Positions 1-5,482 of a stretch of 5,482 bases of DNA are shown piece after piece. Positions within the stretch are counted from its first letter, which is position 1; each line of letters starts with the position of its first letter. The DNA comes from Campylobacteraceae bacterium (lineage in GTDB: Bacteria > Campylobacterota > Campylobacteria > Campylobacterales > Campylobacteraceae): the NCBI GenBank assembly GCA_012521935.1, contig JAAYLJ010000185.1, positions 1-5,482 of the forward strand. The letters are read 5' to 3'. The position numbers and the translations under genes are program-made. The notes under the pieces are model-generated. The model was not told the DNA's origin, searched no databases, and saw nothing but the letters and a program-made list of their open reading frames with translations.

Positions 1-101
1 AATTCATCATTCTTTATGATTTTTAAATCGGCTCCTAGTACCCTAACTAATTCAGCAATATTATAAGTAAAACTATCGTAGTTATCGATAAGTAAAATCA
101 T
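1..101 (-). CDS. trpG/pabA: Glutamine amidotransferase, anthranilate / aminodeoxychorismate synthase component II (5' part only)
   Basis: Only the first 33 codons are inside the window and the gene continues past position 1. The N-terminus reads MILLIDNYDSFTYNIAELVR, the hallmark opening of class I glutamine amidotransferase subunits of chorismate-using enzymes (DNYDSFTYN motif). In the family this subunit hydrolyses glutamine and passes ammonia to TrpE or PabB, for tryptophan or folate synthesis. The N-terminus alone does not separate TrpG from PabA, and some bacteria use one amphibolic protein for both. The catalytic Cys-His-Glu triad lies beyond the window. The ATG at 99-101 is preceded by a modest Shine-Dalgarno-like TGAG and by a TATAAT box about 26 bp upstream. 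It therefore appears to start its own transcription unit, separate from the exporter operon upstream. Confidence 0.9.
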   Translation of the reverse strand, partial: MILLIDNYDSFTYNIAELVRVLGADLKIIKNDE

Positions 102-126
102 TCTATCTCACTTTTTGATTTTTAAT

Positions 127-132
127 ATTATA
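127..132 (-). promoter_or_regulatory. Probable -10 box for the trpG/pabA-like gene
   Basis: The minus strand carries a perfect TATAAT preceded by GGG, ending 25 nt before the ATG at 101. No good -35 hexamer lies at the proper distance (best match about TTCTTA). That is common in Campylobacterota promoters, where the -10 box dominates. The surrounding gap (102-182) is otherwise featureless AT-rich DNA without a clear terminator hairpin for the upstream ATPase gene. Confidence 0.5.
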
Positions 133-182
133 CCCACAGTTTTTTATATTTAAGAAATTGGTTTTATTAATAGTAAAAAATA

Positions 183-893
183 TTAAATTATGATCTTCTT
201 ACCCTCTCCTTTTTCCTCATAAGTAATCCCATCTCTAATATGATAAATTCTTTTAAAAGTTGGTATAATTTTTTCATCATGAGTTACCACAATTATGGCT
301 ATTTTTAACTCTTTTGCCATATCGTTTAAAATTTTGATTACGGTTAATGCTCTTTGAGAATCAAGAGGCGCAGTTGGCTCATCTGCTAAAATTATAGGGG
401 GTCTATTAATGAGTCCTCTTGCTATAGCCACTCTTTGCTGTTCACCGCCAGACAAGGCACTAGGTAGAGCGTGAGCTCTATGATGAACGTCGAGCTCTTT
501 TAGTAGATTGAGTGCTATTTTTCTAGAATAATCTTTCCCTTTACCTGCAAGCATTGGCAATAAAGCTACATTATCAATAGCGTTTAAAAATGGAATCAAA
601 TATGGAGCTTGAAAAATAAACCCTATTTTATCTCTTCTTAGGGCTCCTAAATCTTTAATTAACCATTTATTATCATAAATAATCTCTCCATTAATAGACA
701 TTTTTCCGCTAGTTGGCTCCATCACAGCCCCTAGACATTTAAGTAAAGTGCTCTTGCCTGATCCTGAGGGGCCAATTAGTCCAACAACTTCGCCAGGAGA
801 AACTTCCATATTTACATTTTTTAGAGCTAAAACAGCTCTATCTCCCTCTCCAAATTGTTTTTTTAACTCTTGAATTTTAATGCCACCACTCAT
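183..893 (-). CDS. ABC transporter ATP-binding protein (LolD/MacB/DevA-type) of a tripartite exporter
   Basis: This 236-residue protein is a complete stand-alone nucleotide-binding domain of usual family length. Visible motifs in order are Walker A GPSGSGKST (41-49), Q-loop Q95 in FIFQAP, ABC signature LSGGEQQR (147-154), Walker B IILADEP with catalytic E172, a D-loop at LDS (177-179) and the switch histidine H205 in VVTHD. The ADEPTAPLDS sequence and overall layout match the MacB/LolD/DevA subgroup, whose ATPases drive mechanotransmission permeases rather than classic channels. It should dimerise at the cytoplasmic face of the permease encoded just upstream. The ATG lies only 3 nt after the permease stop codon, and an AGGA ribosome-binding site (900-903) overlaps the permease's last codons, so expression is very likely coupled. 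It is the last gene of the exporter operon. The C-terminus (EEKGEGKKIII) is a short charged tail. All nucleotide-binding residues appear intact. Confidence 0.95.
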   Translation of the reverse strand: MSGGIKIQELKKQFGEGDRAVLALKNVNMEVSPGEVVGLIGPSGSGKSTLLKCLGAVMEPTSGKMSINGEIIYDNKWLIKDLGALRRDKIGFIFQAPYLIPFLNAIDNVALLPMLAGKGKDYSRKIALNLLKELDVHHRAHALPSALSGGEQQRVAIARGLINRPPIILADEPTAPLDSQRALTVIKILNDMAKELKIAIIVVTHDEKIIPTFKRIYHIRDGITYEEKGEGKKIII

Positions 894-896
894 AAT

Positions 897-2087
897 TTAT
901 CCTATCGCTTCTGCTGGGTCTATTTTTAAAGCTAAATTAATAGAGATTAAGCTTGAAAAAATTGAAATAGTCATTACTCCTAAAAAAAGTAAAAATGTAT
1001 CTAAATTAGTTAAAAGTACATATTTTGGAAAGAAATCTGCCATAAAGTATGCTGAAATTTTTCCAATCATAAATCCTATCAATCCTAAAATTAAAGATTG
1101 TTGCAAAATCATCCAAGCAATTGTTCTATTTCGTGTACCTAATAGTTTTAAAACAGCAATCTCTCTAGCTTTTTCCATAGTCAAAGTATAGATTATAAAA
1201 GCAACTATGGTAGCACTTACAACGGCTAAAATTACTAAAAACATTGAAATTTGTTTAGCTGATGTTGCAATTAGTTTTCCTATTAAAATCTCTTCCATCT
1301 CGCTTTTATCATAAACAGTTAAACTCTTCCATTTTCTTATCTCATTGGCAATTTCTTGTGCATTAAAACCATCTTCTACATTTACCAAGATAGCATTTAC
1401 TGCTCTATTTTCAACCAATAAAGAATTCACTCCCGCACTTACCGCACTATTTTTAAAAGCTGGATTGGCCTCAACTCTTCTTCTATCCATTAAAATTGCT
1501 TCATTGTCTTTTAAAAATTGCGCCTCTTTAGCATCTTTTAGTGGTATATAAACAATTGGATCTCCACTAGAAGAGACATGCCTGTGAGTTAAACCAACAA
1601 CTTCATAGTGGTTTCTTCTTATTTTAATTTTATCCCCAATTTTAAAGCCAGTAGCTATATCTGCCACCGCCTCATAATGCCCTTTTGCAACATGTCTTCC
1701 CGCAATCAAATATGGTGGCCAGCCAGCCTGAGTGATCTCCCCAGAAGATATTCCAGCTACCATAGCTCTTACATCCTTGCCATCTTTTTGTAATTGCATA
1801 GTCAAATATGTCACATTGGCAACATCTTTAACCCCTCTTACCACACCAATGCTTCTATATAAATCATCTGGGATTGTTGAGGATTCTGCATAAGGTCCCA
1901 AAGTCTCTTTTTGTACAACCCACAAGTTAGCTCTACTATTGTCTAGCAAAACCTTTCCATCATCAACCATCCCCCTGTACACACCAGCCATTATCAAAGT
2001 TATGCCTACTAAAAGCCCTAATCCAACTCCTGTTAGTAAAAATTTACCAAATGAATGGATAATATCTTTTATGGCTAGATTTATCAT
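897..2087 (-). CDS. ABC transporter permease, FtsX/MacB fold (DevC-like)
   Basis: This 396-residue membrane protein has the four-helix topology of type VII (MacB/FtsX/LolCE/DevC) permeases. A first helix at about 15-36 is followed by a large periplasmic domain (about 37-275), then helices at about 278-302, 325-347 and 363-387. After the second helix comes the cytoplasmic coupling segment EKAREIAVLKLLGTRNRTI (305-323), characteristic of FtsX-domain permeases. The protein ends in DPAEAIG, resembling the DP.EAL-type C-termini of DevC/MacB relatives. In this superfamily the ATPase cycle moves the periplasmic domain to push substrate through an adaptor and outer-membrane channel. It lacks the N-terminal ATPase that MacB carries fused, so it is a half-transporter that must dimerise. 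The start ATG overlaps the upstream stop codon as ATGA. There is no strong Shine-Dalgarno, so translation probably depends on coupling. The cargo is unknown: glycolipid, peptide, siderophore or drug are all possible. Confidence 0.92.
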   Translation of the reverse strand: MINLAIKDIIHSFGKFLLTGVGLGLLVGITLIMAGVYRGMVDDGKVLLDNSRANLWVVQKETLGPYAESSTIPDDLYRSIGVVRGVKDVANVTYLTMQLQKDGKDVRAMVAGISSGEITQAGWPPYLIAGRHVAKGHYEAVADIATGFKIGDKIKIRRNHYEVVGLTHRHVSSSGDPIVYIPLKDAKEAQFLKDNEAILMDRRRVEANPAFKNSAVSAGVNSLLVENRAVNAILVNVEDGFNAQEIANEIRKWKSLTVYDKSEMEEILIGKLIATSAKQISMFLVILAVVSATIVAFIIYTLTMEKAREIAVLKLLGTRNRTIAWMILQQSLILGLIGFMIGKISAYFMADFFPKYVLLTNLDTFLLFLGVMTISIFSSLISINLALKIDPAEAIG

Positions 2088-3223
2088 TTTTTAAAGCCGC
2101 TTAGTTCTTTAACAATTTTAATTTTACTTTGAGGAGTTATCTCTTTTTTGCTATAAACAACAATCTCATCTCCTTGTTTAATTTCACCAAAAACTTGAAC
2201 CATACCATCTAAATTAGAATCTAAAATTTTAACTTCAATAAACTCTATCTCATCACCATCGACTCTCCAAAGCCCTACTTTTTCATTAAATTTTCTAATT
2301 GAAGCACTTGGTACCGTAAGTTCTTCTTTAGTTTTGGGCAAAAAAACCTTTACCTCAGCTATTTCACCAATGGGAGGTACTGTTGCAGTTGTATCGAATG
2401 TAATTTTTGCTAGAAGCTCCTCTGTTATCAAATCCGCTAAGGGCTCAACTCTATAAACTTGACCTGTAATTGGACTGTTTTTTTTAGATCTTAATAACAC
2501 TTCAGCCTTTAAATCTCTAACTAACTCTTTAGTAGTAGCTTGGTCAAACCTAGCATCTATCCATAAATCATTTGGATCTATAATTTCAAATATAATATCG
2601 CTTGAAGTTACATTCTCTCCTATCTCTGCTTTTCTTGAAACTATGTATCCACTAGCGGGAGCTTTAAGTTCTAAGTATTTTTTTTGAACACTAAGCACAT
2701 CTAGTTCAGATTTATTTCTATTTAAATACTCTTGTGCACTCTTTAAAGAAGCCAAAGAGAGCACTAGATCATTCTTTTTATAAGAAAACTCTTCATCACT
2801 AACAGCATTGGCTTTAAAAAGTTTTTCATATCTTTCAAACTGTTCATTGGCAAAATTTGCTTCTTTTTTGGCTTTTTCTAAAAGCGCCGCAGCCTCTAAG
2901 ATAGCAGCTTTTTGAGCAATAATCTTTTCATTTAAATCAATAGGATCCATCTTAGCAATGCTCTCATTAGTGGTTACAAAATCGCCCACATCTTTATATA
3001 AATCCATGATTTTTCCAGAAAAAGTTGGCCCTATTTTATAAAAATGCTTTGTGGCAACAGAACCTATACCAAAAAGCTCTCTATCAATACTTTTAAGCTC
3101 AACTCTTGTAGTAGTTATCTCACTTAATGAAAATGGTCCAGACTTTATAACTACATATAAAAAAATAATAATTATGCTAAAAATAGCAATAAAAAGTTTA
3201 AAATTAAGGAATAATTTTTTCAC
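2084..3223 (-). CDS. HlyD/MacA/DevB-type periplasmic membrane fusion (adaptor) protein
   Basis: This 379-residue protein has one N-terminal membrane anchor (about 8-27) and no lipobox. The body follows the adaptor order. The first half of the lipoyl/barrel-sandwich domain is at about 61-94 (GKIMDLYKDVGDFV). An alanine/lysine/glutamate-rich alpha-helical hairpin, probably coiled coil, spans about 97-183. The second lipoyl half is at about 186-217 (LKAPASGYIVSRKAEIGENV). A beta-barrel (about 218-290) and a membrane-proximal domain (about 291-372) follow. In tripartite pumps such proteins join the inner-membrane transporter to a TolC-like duct. The start is GTG at 3223, supported by a strong AGAAGGA site 7 nt upstream. 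It lies inside the 3' end of the repressor gene with a 20-nt overlap, and the gene's own TGA overlaps the permease ATG. The partner permease is ABC-type rather than RND-type, so it belongs with MacA/DevB rather than AcrA. Confidence 0.93.
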   Translation of the reverse strand: MKKLFLNFKLFIAIFSIIIIFLYVVIKSGPFSLSEITTTRVELKSIDRELFGIGSVATKHFYKIGPTFSGKIMDLYKDVGDFVTTNESIAKMDPIDLNEKIIAQKAAILEAAALLEKAKKEANFANEQFERYEKLFKANAVSDEEFSYKKNDLVLSLASLKSAQEYLNRNKSELDVLSVQKKYLELKAPASGYIVSRKAEIGENVTSSDIIFEIIDPNDLWIDARFDQATTKELVRDLKAEVLLRSKKNSPITGQVYRVEPLADLITEELLAKITFDTTATVPPIGEIAEVKVFLPKTKEELTVPSASIRKFNEKVGLWRVDGDEIEFIEVKILDSNLDGMVQVFGEIKQGDEIVVYSKKEITPQSKIKIVKELSGFKK

Positions 3224-3818
3224 AACTTATTCCTTCTAAAAAAATTTCTAGTGCAGGCAGTGCTCTTTTTTCTATCTCTTTTACACTGCCATTTAGTAAA
3301 GAGCTAACAACTAACCCTTGAATTAAGCCAATAAATAAAAATGCTGCTAATTCTTCATCTAAATTACTTTTAAAAAAACCTCTCTTTTTGCCCTGCTTAA
3401 AAATTTTTATCAAAAGTTTACTGTATTCGCTCATGAGTACTTTTGCTGCTTTTTTGGTTAAGCTATCTTTTTCTTGTTGCAATTCTCCAAAAAGGAGCCT
3501 AGGCACTCCTGGATGTTTAACAACGATGTCAACATGAAGATTAAAGATATTTTTTATTGCATCCAAAGGATCTTTTGCTTCCATGCTCTTTTTCTTAGCA
3601 CCGTTTAATAGTTTTTTTGAAATCCATGCTATCACTGCTTCAAATATTGATTCCTTAGTTGGAAAATGTCTAAAAAGAGCGCCCTGTGTAAGACCCATCT
3701 CATTTGCAATTGCGCTTGTTGTAATATCGCTTGGGTTTTGTTTGGAAGATAACTCTATAACTGTTTCAACAGTAACTTCTTTTCGTTTTTTAGCATTTAA
3801 TTTTGTAGGAGTTGTCAT
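3204..3818 (-). CDS. TetR/AcrR-family transcriptional repressor of the exporter operon
   Basis: This 204-residue protein has typical TetR-family length. The N-terminal DNA-binding domain is clear: a helix-turn-helix at about 32-51 (ITTSAIANEMGLTQGALFRH) followed by the diagnostic FPTKESIFEAV. The remaining roughly 140 residues form the variable helical ligand-binding and dimerisation region (with KHPGVPRLLFGE at 101-112), which is not diagnostic of the ligand. It is the first gene of the operon and is cotranscribed with the adaptor, permease and ATPase genes. Its ATG has an AAAAGG site at 6-nt spacing. A palindrome overlapping the promoter directly upstream is the likely operator. The simplest model is autorepression of the whole operon, relieved when an exported substrate or related compound binds the C-terminal pocket. 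That regulatory model is inferred from arrangement. The family call is secure. Confidence 0.93.
   Translation of the reverse strand: MTTPTKLNAKKRKEVTVETVIELSSKQNPSDITTSAIANEMGLTQGALFRHFPTKESIFEAVIAWISKKLLNGAKKKSMEAKDPLDAIKNIFNLHVDIVVKHPGVPRLLFGELQQEKDSLTKKAAKVLMSEYSKLLIKIFKQGKKRGFFKSNLDEELAAFLFIGLIQGLVVSSLLNGSVKEIEKRALPALEIFLEGISCEKIIP
3231..3237 (-). promoter_or_regulatory. Ribosome-binding site that fixes the GTG start of the adaptor gene
   Basis: AGAAGGA on the minus strand lies 7 nt before the GTG at 3221-3223, inside the last codons of the tetR-type gene. Spacing and strength are good and no ATG competes before the membrane anchor, so the GTG start is preferred. Confidence 0.75.
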
Positions 3819-3827
3819 ATAAAACCT

Positions 3828-3861
3828 TTTTAGTAAGTAAGTAATTACTATCTTACTAAAA
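3828..3861. promoter_or_regulatory. Palindromic operator, probable TetR-family repressor binding site
   Basis: This is a long inverted repeat centred between 3844 and 3845. The core AGTAATTACT (3840-3849) is a perfect palindrome. The outer arms, TTAGTAAG-type (from 3830) and CTTACTAA (to 3859), pair perfectly. Only two symmetric position pairs between core and arms fail, giving 26 of 30 matched positions, and two further outer pairs extend it to 34 bp. One arm contains tandem GTAA units. The site lies 10-43 bp upstream of the repressor start codon and covers the -10 box, the usual geometry for TetR-family autorepression. The length could accommodate two dimers. Binding is inferred, not shown. 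Confidence 0.75.
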
Positions 3862-3879
3862 TTAAAATAGTTTTGTCAA
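3850..3879 (-). promoter_or_regulatory. Sigma-70-type promoter of the tetR-exporter operon
   Basis: A perfect TTGACA (-35, at 3874-3879) is followed after 18 bp by TAAGAT (-10, at 3850-3855; four of six consensus positions). Transcription would start near 3843, giving a leader of about 25 nt before the ATG. The -10 hexamer lies inside the palindromic operator, so repressor binding should block polymerase directly. Confidence 0.6.
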
Positions 3880-3967
3880 TATATTATGAAGTTATTTTTA
3901 AAGTATTGTAAAAAGGTTTTAAATATGAAACTATTTAACTGTTGATGCTAAGCTTTAAACCATTAGT

Positions 3968-4735
3968 TCAATTCAGCTTAAAAGCTATAGGCACCAAAAT
4001 ATCAATTGGCAAGTGTGAGTTTTTCTCAAAAGGAGAAGAGCTCAAAACTGCATCCATAGCTGCATTGTCTAGTATGATTTTACCACTAGATTTTTCAACT
4101 TTTAAAGAAGATTTCACCACTTCACCATTTAAATCAACCTCAAATCTAACAGTGGTTTCGCCGCTAAATTTCATCTTCCTAGCTTGAATGGGGTAGTTTA
4201 AATTTGATCTTACTTTCCTCCAAATCTCTTTTAGAAAATCATCTCTAGCGCTACTATGCTCTTTATATTGACTTGTATTAGGCGCTAAAAAGGGCTCTTG
4301 GGTAATAGTGTTTGGGCTTTTGTCTTGCTTATTTTCACTATTTTTTTCTATATTTTCATTTTCTTTAAAGTTACTTTCTATAGTTTTAGCAATGGGCTCT
4401 TTTGTAGAGTTTTTGATTTTTTCACTCACTTGAATATTGGGTGCCTTTTTTTCTATTTTTTTAATAGAGGGTTTTTTATTCTCTTTTTTAGCCTCTTTAG
4501 TCTTGCTAATAAAATTCTCATCTGGCTTAATTTTTAAAATTTCACTCTCTTTGCTTTTGTCATCATTCATTTTTTCTACAATCAGCACTTCCATTTCAAC
4601 AAATTTTATCTTTTCTTCATTTAATTGTTTTTGGGTTTTGATAGGGGGTTTTATTTGGCACATGCTAGCAAAAAGCCCCGCGTGAATTAAAAGTGAAAAT
4701 AGTAAAAATGGAAAAAAACTATCTTTTTTTTGCAC
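3968..4735 (-). CDS. tonB: TonB energy-transducing protein
   Basis: This 255-residue protein has the three-part TonB plan. A single N-terminal signal-anchor helix (about 7-25) carries a histidine in LLIHAGLF (H18), resembling the key membrane histidine of E. coli TonB. A long hydrophilic periplasmic spacer (about 30-160) is rich in Lys, Glu, Asn and Ser. The C-terminal TonB domain (about 165-255) shows the YP..AR..K.SG signature (181-192), VRFEVDLNGEV (196-206), KSSG (215-218), LDNAAMDAV (222-230) and a terminal VPIAFKLN. It transmits proton-motive force from ExbB-ExbD to outer-membrane receptors for siderophores, haem, cobalamin or other scarce nutrients. The start is GTG at 4735, backed by AGAGG at 6-nt spacing, and overlaps exbD by 17 nt. 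The spacer has only scattered prolines, unlike the Pro-Glu/Pro-Lys repeats of enterobacterial TonB. No receptor gene is visible nearby. Confidence 0.93.
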   Translation of the reverse strand: MQKKDSFFPFLLFSLLIHAGLFASMCQIKPPIKTQKQLNEEKIKFVEMEVLIVEKMNDDKSKESEILKIKPDENFISKTKEAKKENKKPSIKKIEKKAPNIQVSEKIKNSTKEPIAKTIESNFKENENIEKNSENKQDKSPNTITQEPFLAPNTSQYKEHSSARDDFLKEIWRKVRSNLNYPIQARKMKFSGETTVRFEVDLNGEVVKSSLKVEKSSGKIILDNAAMDAVLSSSPFEKNSHLPIDILVPIAFKLN

Positions 4736-5117
4736 TCTTAACCTCTAAAGCAAACTTTTCTACACTATTTTTCTTACACTCATCGATTACTTTAACTACA
4801 AATTTAAAAGGAGTTTCCAAATCAGATCTTAAAAGAATACCATTTTCAAAGCTTTTATTTTTAGCAAAACACTCATTTAAATTCTGTTCTTTTACTAAAA
4901 TTTCCTCACAATATATCTCTCCTTCTTTTGTTACTGTAATGACAAATGGCTTATCATTACTTGTTTGATTTTTTGAAGTTGTAGCACTAGGAAGATTAAC
5001 TTTTACACTCTCTTTTTTTGCAAAAGTTGCAGTCGCCATAAATATAATGAGTAAAACTAAAACAATATCAACAAAAGGGACTATATTTATCTCTGAAATT
5101 TCATTTGAATTTAACAC
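4719..5117 (-). CDS. exbD: ExbD, proton-channel subunit of the TonB motor
   Basis: This 132-residue protein has normal ExbD/TolR length. The N-terminal EINIVPFVDIVLVLLIIFM (9-27) is the family signature. D17 corresponds to the membrane aspartate essential for proton conduction in E. coli ExbD. One transmembrane helix (about 13-31) is followed by the conserved SVKVNLPSA stretch (37-45) and a periplasmic domain (about 55-132). ExbD sits in the ExbB pentamer pore and couples proton flow to TonB movement. ExbD rather than TolR is preferred because the next gene is tonB and no tolA, tolB or pal is seen. The most likely start is GTG at 5117, overlapping the exbB stop by 7 nt. Its AAAGGA directly abuts the GTG with no spacer, so initiation probably depends on ribosomes terminating on exbB or on a weaker AGAGA 7 nt upstream. 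The exact start is therefore less certain than the gene. Confidence 0.93.
   Translation of the reverse strand: MLNSNEISEINIVPFVDIVLVLLIIFMATATFAKKESVKVNLPSATTSKNQTSNDKPFVITVTKEGEIYCEEILVKEQNLNECFAKNKSFENGILLRSDLETPFKFVVKVIDECKKNSVEKFALEVKSAKKR
4742..4746 (-). promoter_or_regulatory. Ribosome-binding site supporting the GTG start of tonB
   Basis: AGAGG on the minus strand lies 6 nt before the GTG at 4733-4735, within the 3' end of exbD. The next in-frame methionine (residue 25) is at the end of the membrane helix, so the GTG is the only start that preserves the signal anchor. Confidence 0.65.
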
Positions 5118-5482
5118 TCCTTTATCTCTTTTTGCAAAAGAATTGTTCTTATTTTTTTAGTGAAATAATTATAAAAAATAACGCAAGGAATAGCTACAAA
5201 AAGCCCTGTAGCAGTAGCAACTAATGCTTCTGAGATGCCTTTCATAATGAGCTCTATCTCAAACTCTCCCCCGCTATCTCCAATCATATAAAATGCACTC
5301 ATAACTCCTAAAACTGTGCCAAAAAGACCAATAAATGGTGCATTATTTCCAAAAGTTGCTAATATGCCCAATCTTTTTTCAAGAAGTAGTCTAATTTTTA
5401 AGGCTGATAAGTTATCTATTTGTCTAGAAATTTTATAAAAAACTATAAGTCTTTCTAAAATTACAGCTAAAGAGACTATGCT
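5111..5482 (-). CDS. exbB: ExbB, TonB-motor stator protein (5' end outside window)
   Basis: The frame is open to the window edge, giving 123 residues that begin within the gene (SIVSLAVILERLIVFYKI). The TTG at 5371 is an internal leucine codon, not the start. The visible part includes the end of the first membrane helix with the LER segment, and a cytoplasmic linker (KISRQIDNLSALKIRLLLEKR). A MotA/TolQ/ExbB domain follows, with APFIGLFGTVLGVM in the second helix and ISEALVATATGLFVAIPCVIFYN in the third. The protein ends shortly after (KKIRTILLQKEIKEC). This is the short ExbB form of roughly 140-150 residues common in Campylobacterota, so only about 20 residues are probably missing. ExbB forms the pentameric stator around ExbD. 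The linked exbD and tonB identify it as ExbB rather than TolQ. Any promoter or Fur-type operator for this operon lies upstream of the window. Confidence 0.92.
   Translation of the reverse strand, partial: SIVSLAVILERLIVFYKISRQIDNLSALKIRLLLEKRLGILATFGNNAPFIGLFGTVLGVMSAFYMIGDSGGEFEIELIMKGISEALVATATGLFVAIPCVIFYNYFTKKIRTILLQKEIKEC

Larger units (their letters stand above)
3816..3927. repeat. Inverted pair of near-identical translation-start segments
   Basis: The minus-strand repressor leader TAAAAAGGTTTTATATG (3816-3832) is matched on the plus strand by TAAAAAGGTTTTAAATATG (3909-3927). The two are identical apart from two extra A/T bases. They form inverted repeats flanking the operator/promoter, each ending in an ATG preceded by AAAAGG. 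The plus-strand copy opens a six-codon frame, MKLFNC, closed by TGA at 3943-3945. It may be a relic of a divergent gene or a chance resemblance in AT-rich DNA. No functional product is claimed. Confidence 0.4.

Noticed and set aside
162..178. An inverted TTTTA/TAAAA element after the ATPase gene as a transcription terminator.
   Set aside because: The stem is entirely A/T apart from a mismatch, with almost no loop, so it would be too weak to be called a terminator.
3951..3985. GCTTTTAA at the tonB 3' end pairing with TTTAAAGC just downstream as a terminator hairpin.
   Set aside because: The stem is short, has a mismatch and is not followed by a U-run.
4724..4731. A run of eight A (minus strand) at the exbD/tonB overlap that could allow slippage into a fused ExbD-TonB protein or phase variation.
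   Set aside because: The tonB frame is +1 to exbD and tonB has its own good ribosome-binding site. A fusion would put the TonB signal anchor after the periplasmic ExbD domain, which makes no topological sense. Such runs are expected in AT-rich DNA.
880..4968. Several plus-strand open frames of about 60-100 codons (for example 880-1191, 1345-1551, 3583-3822, 3942-4187, 4437-4685).
   Set aside because: Each lies antisense to a well-supported minus-strand gene, shows no recognisable domain and has a low-complexity composition typical of the reverse complement of membrane or Lys-rich coding sequence.
5111..5371. A short 86-residue gene starting at the TTG at 5371.
   Set aside because: The same frame stays open to position 5482 and encodes recognisable ExbB sequence upstream (SIVSLAVILERL...), so the TTG is an internal leucine codon of a larger gene cut by the window.
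1..5482. tRNA/rRNA genes, CRISPR arrays, insertion sequences, att sites or replication origin.
   Set aside because: Coding sequence fills nearly the entire window, the gaps are 81 and 149 bp, and no regularly spaced repeats, cloverleaf-like segments or transposase motifs were seen.

Overview
The window is AT-rich, with every convincing gene on the minus strand. The low G+C, the A/T-ending codons, the short ExbB and the tightly overlapping genes suggest a Campylobacterota (epsilonproteobacterial) chromosome. That assignment is an inference from sequence style and rests on no marker gene.

Reading in the direction of transcription (high to low coordinates), the window first holds an energy-transduction operon. 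It comprises exbB (5' end cut off by the window edge), exbD and tonB (5482 to 3968), with overlapping reading frames. Together they form the inner-membrane proton-driven motor that powers TonB-dependent outer-membrane receptors. A 149-bp intergenic region follows (3819-3967). It contains a 30-34 bp near-perfect palindrome overlapping a TTGACA-18-TAAGAT promoter. This drives a second, four-gene operon (3818 to 183) encoding a TetR/AcrR repressor, an HlyD-type membrane fusion protein, an FtsX/MacB-fold (DevC-like) ABC permease and a LolD/MacB/DevA-type ATPase. The gene order, the 20-nt and 4-nt overlaps and a 3-nt gap indicate one cotranscribed, autoregulated tripartite exporter. No outer-membrane TolC-like gene is present, so the outer channel must be encoded elsewhere.

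At the left end, after an 81-bp gap with a TATAAT box, lie the first 33 codons of a TrpG/PabA-type glutamine amidotransferase, cut by the window edge. No RNA genes, CRISPR arrays, insertion sequences or convincing intrinsic terminators were seen. The exporter's cargo is the main unknown. The rest is recognisable, well-organised chromosomal sequence rather than a clearly new system.
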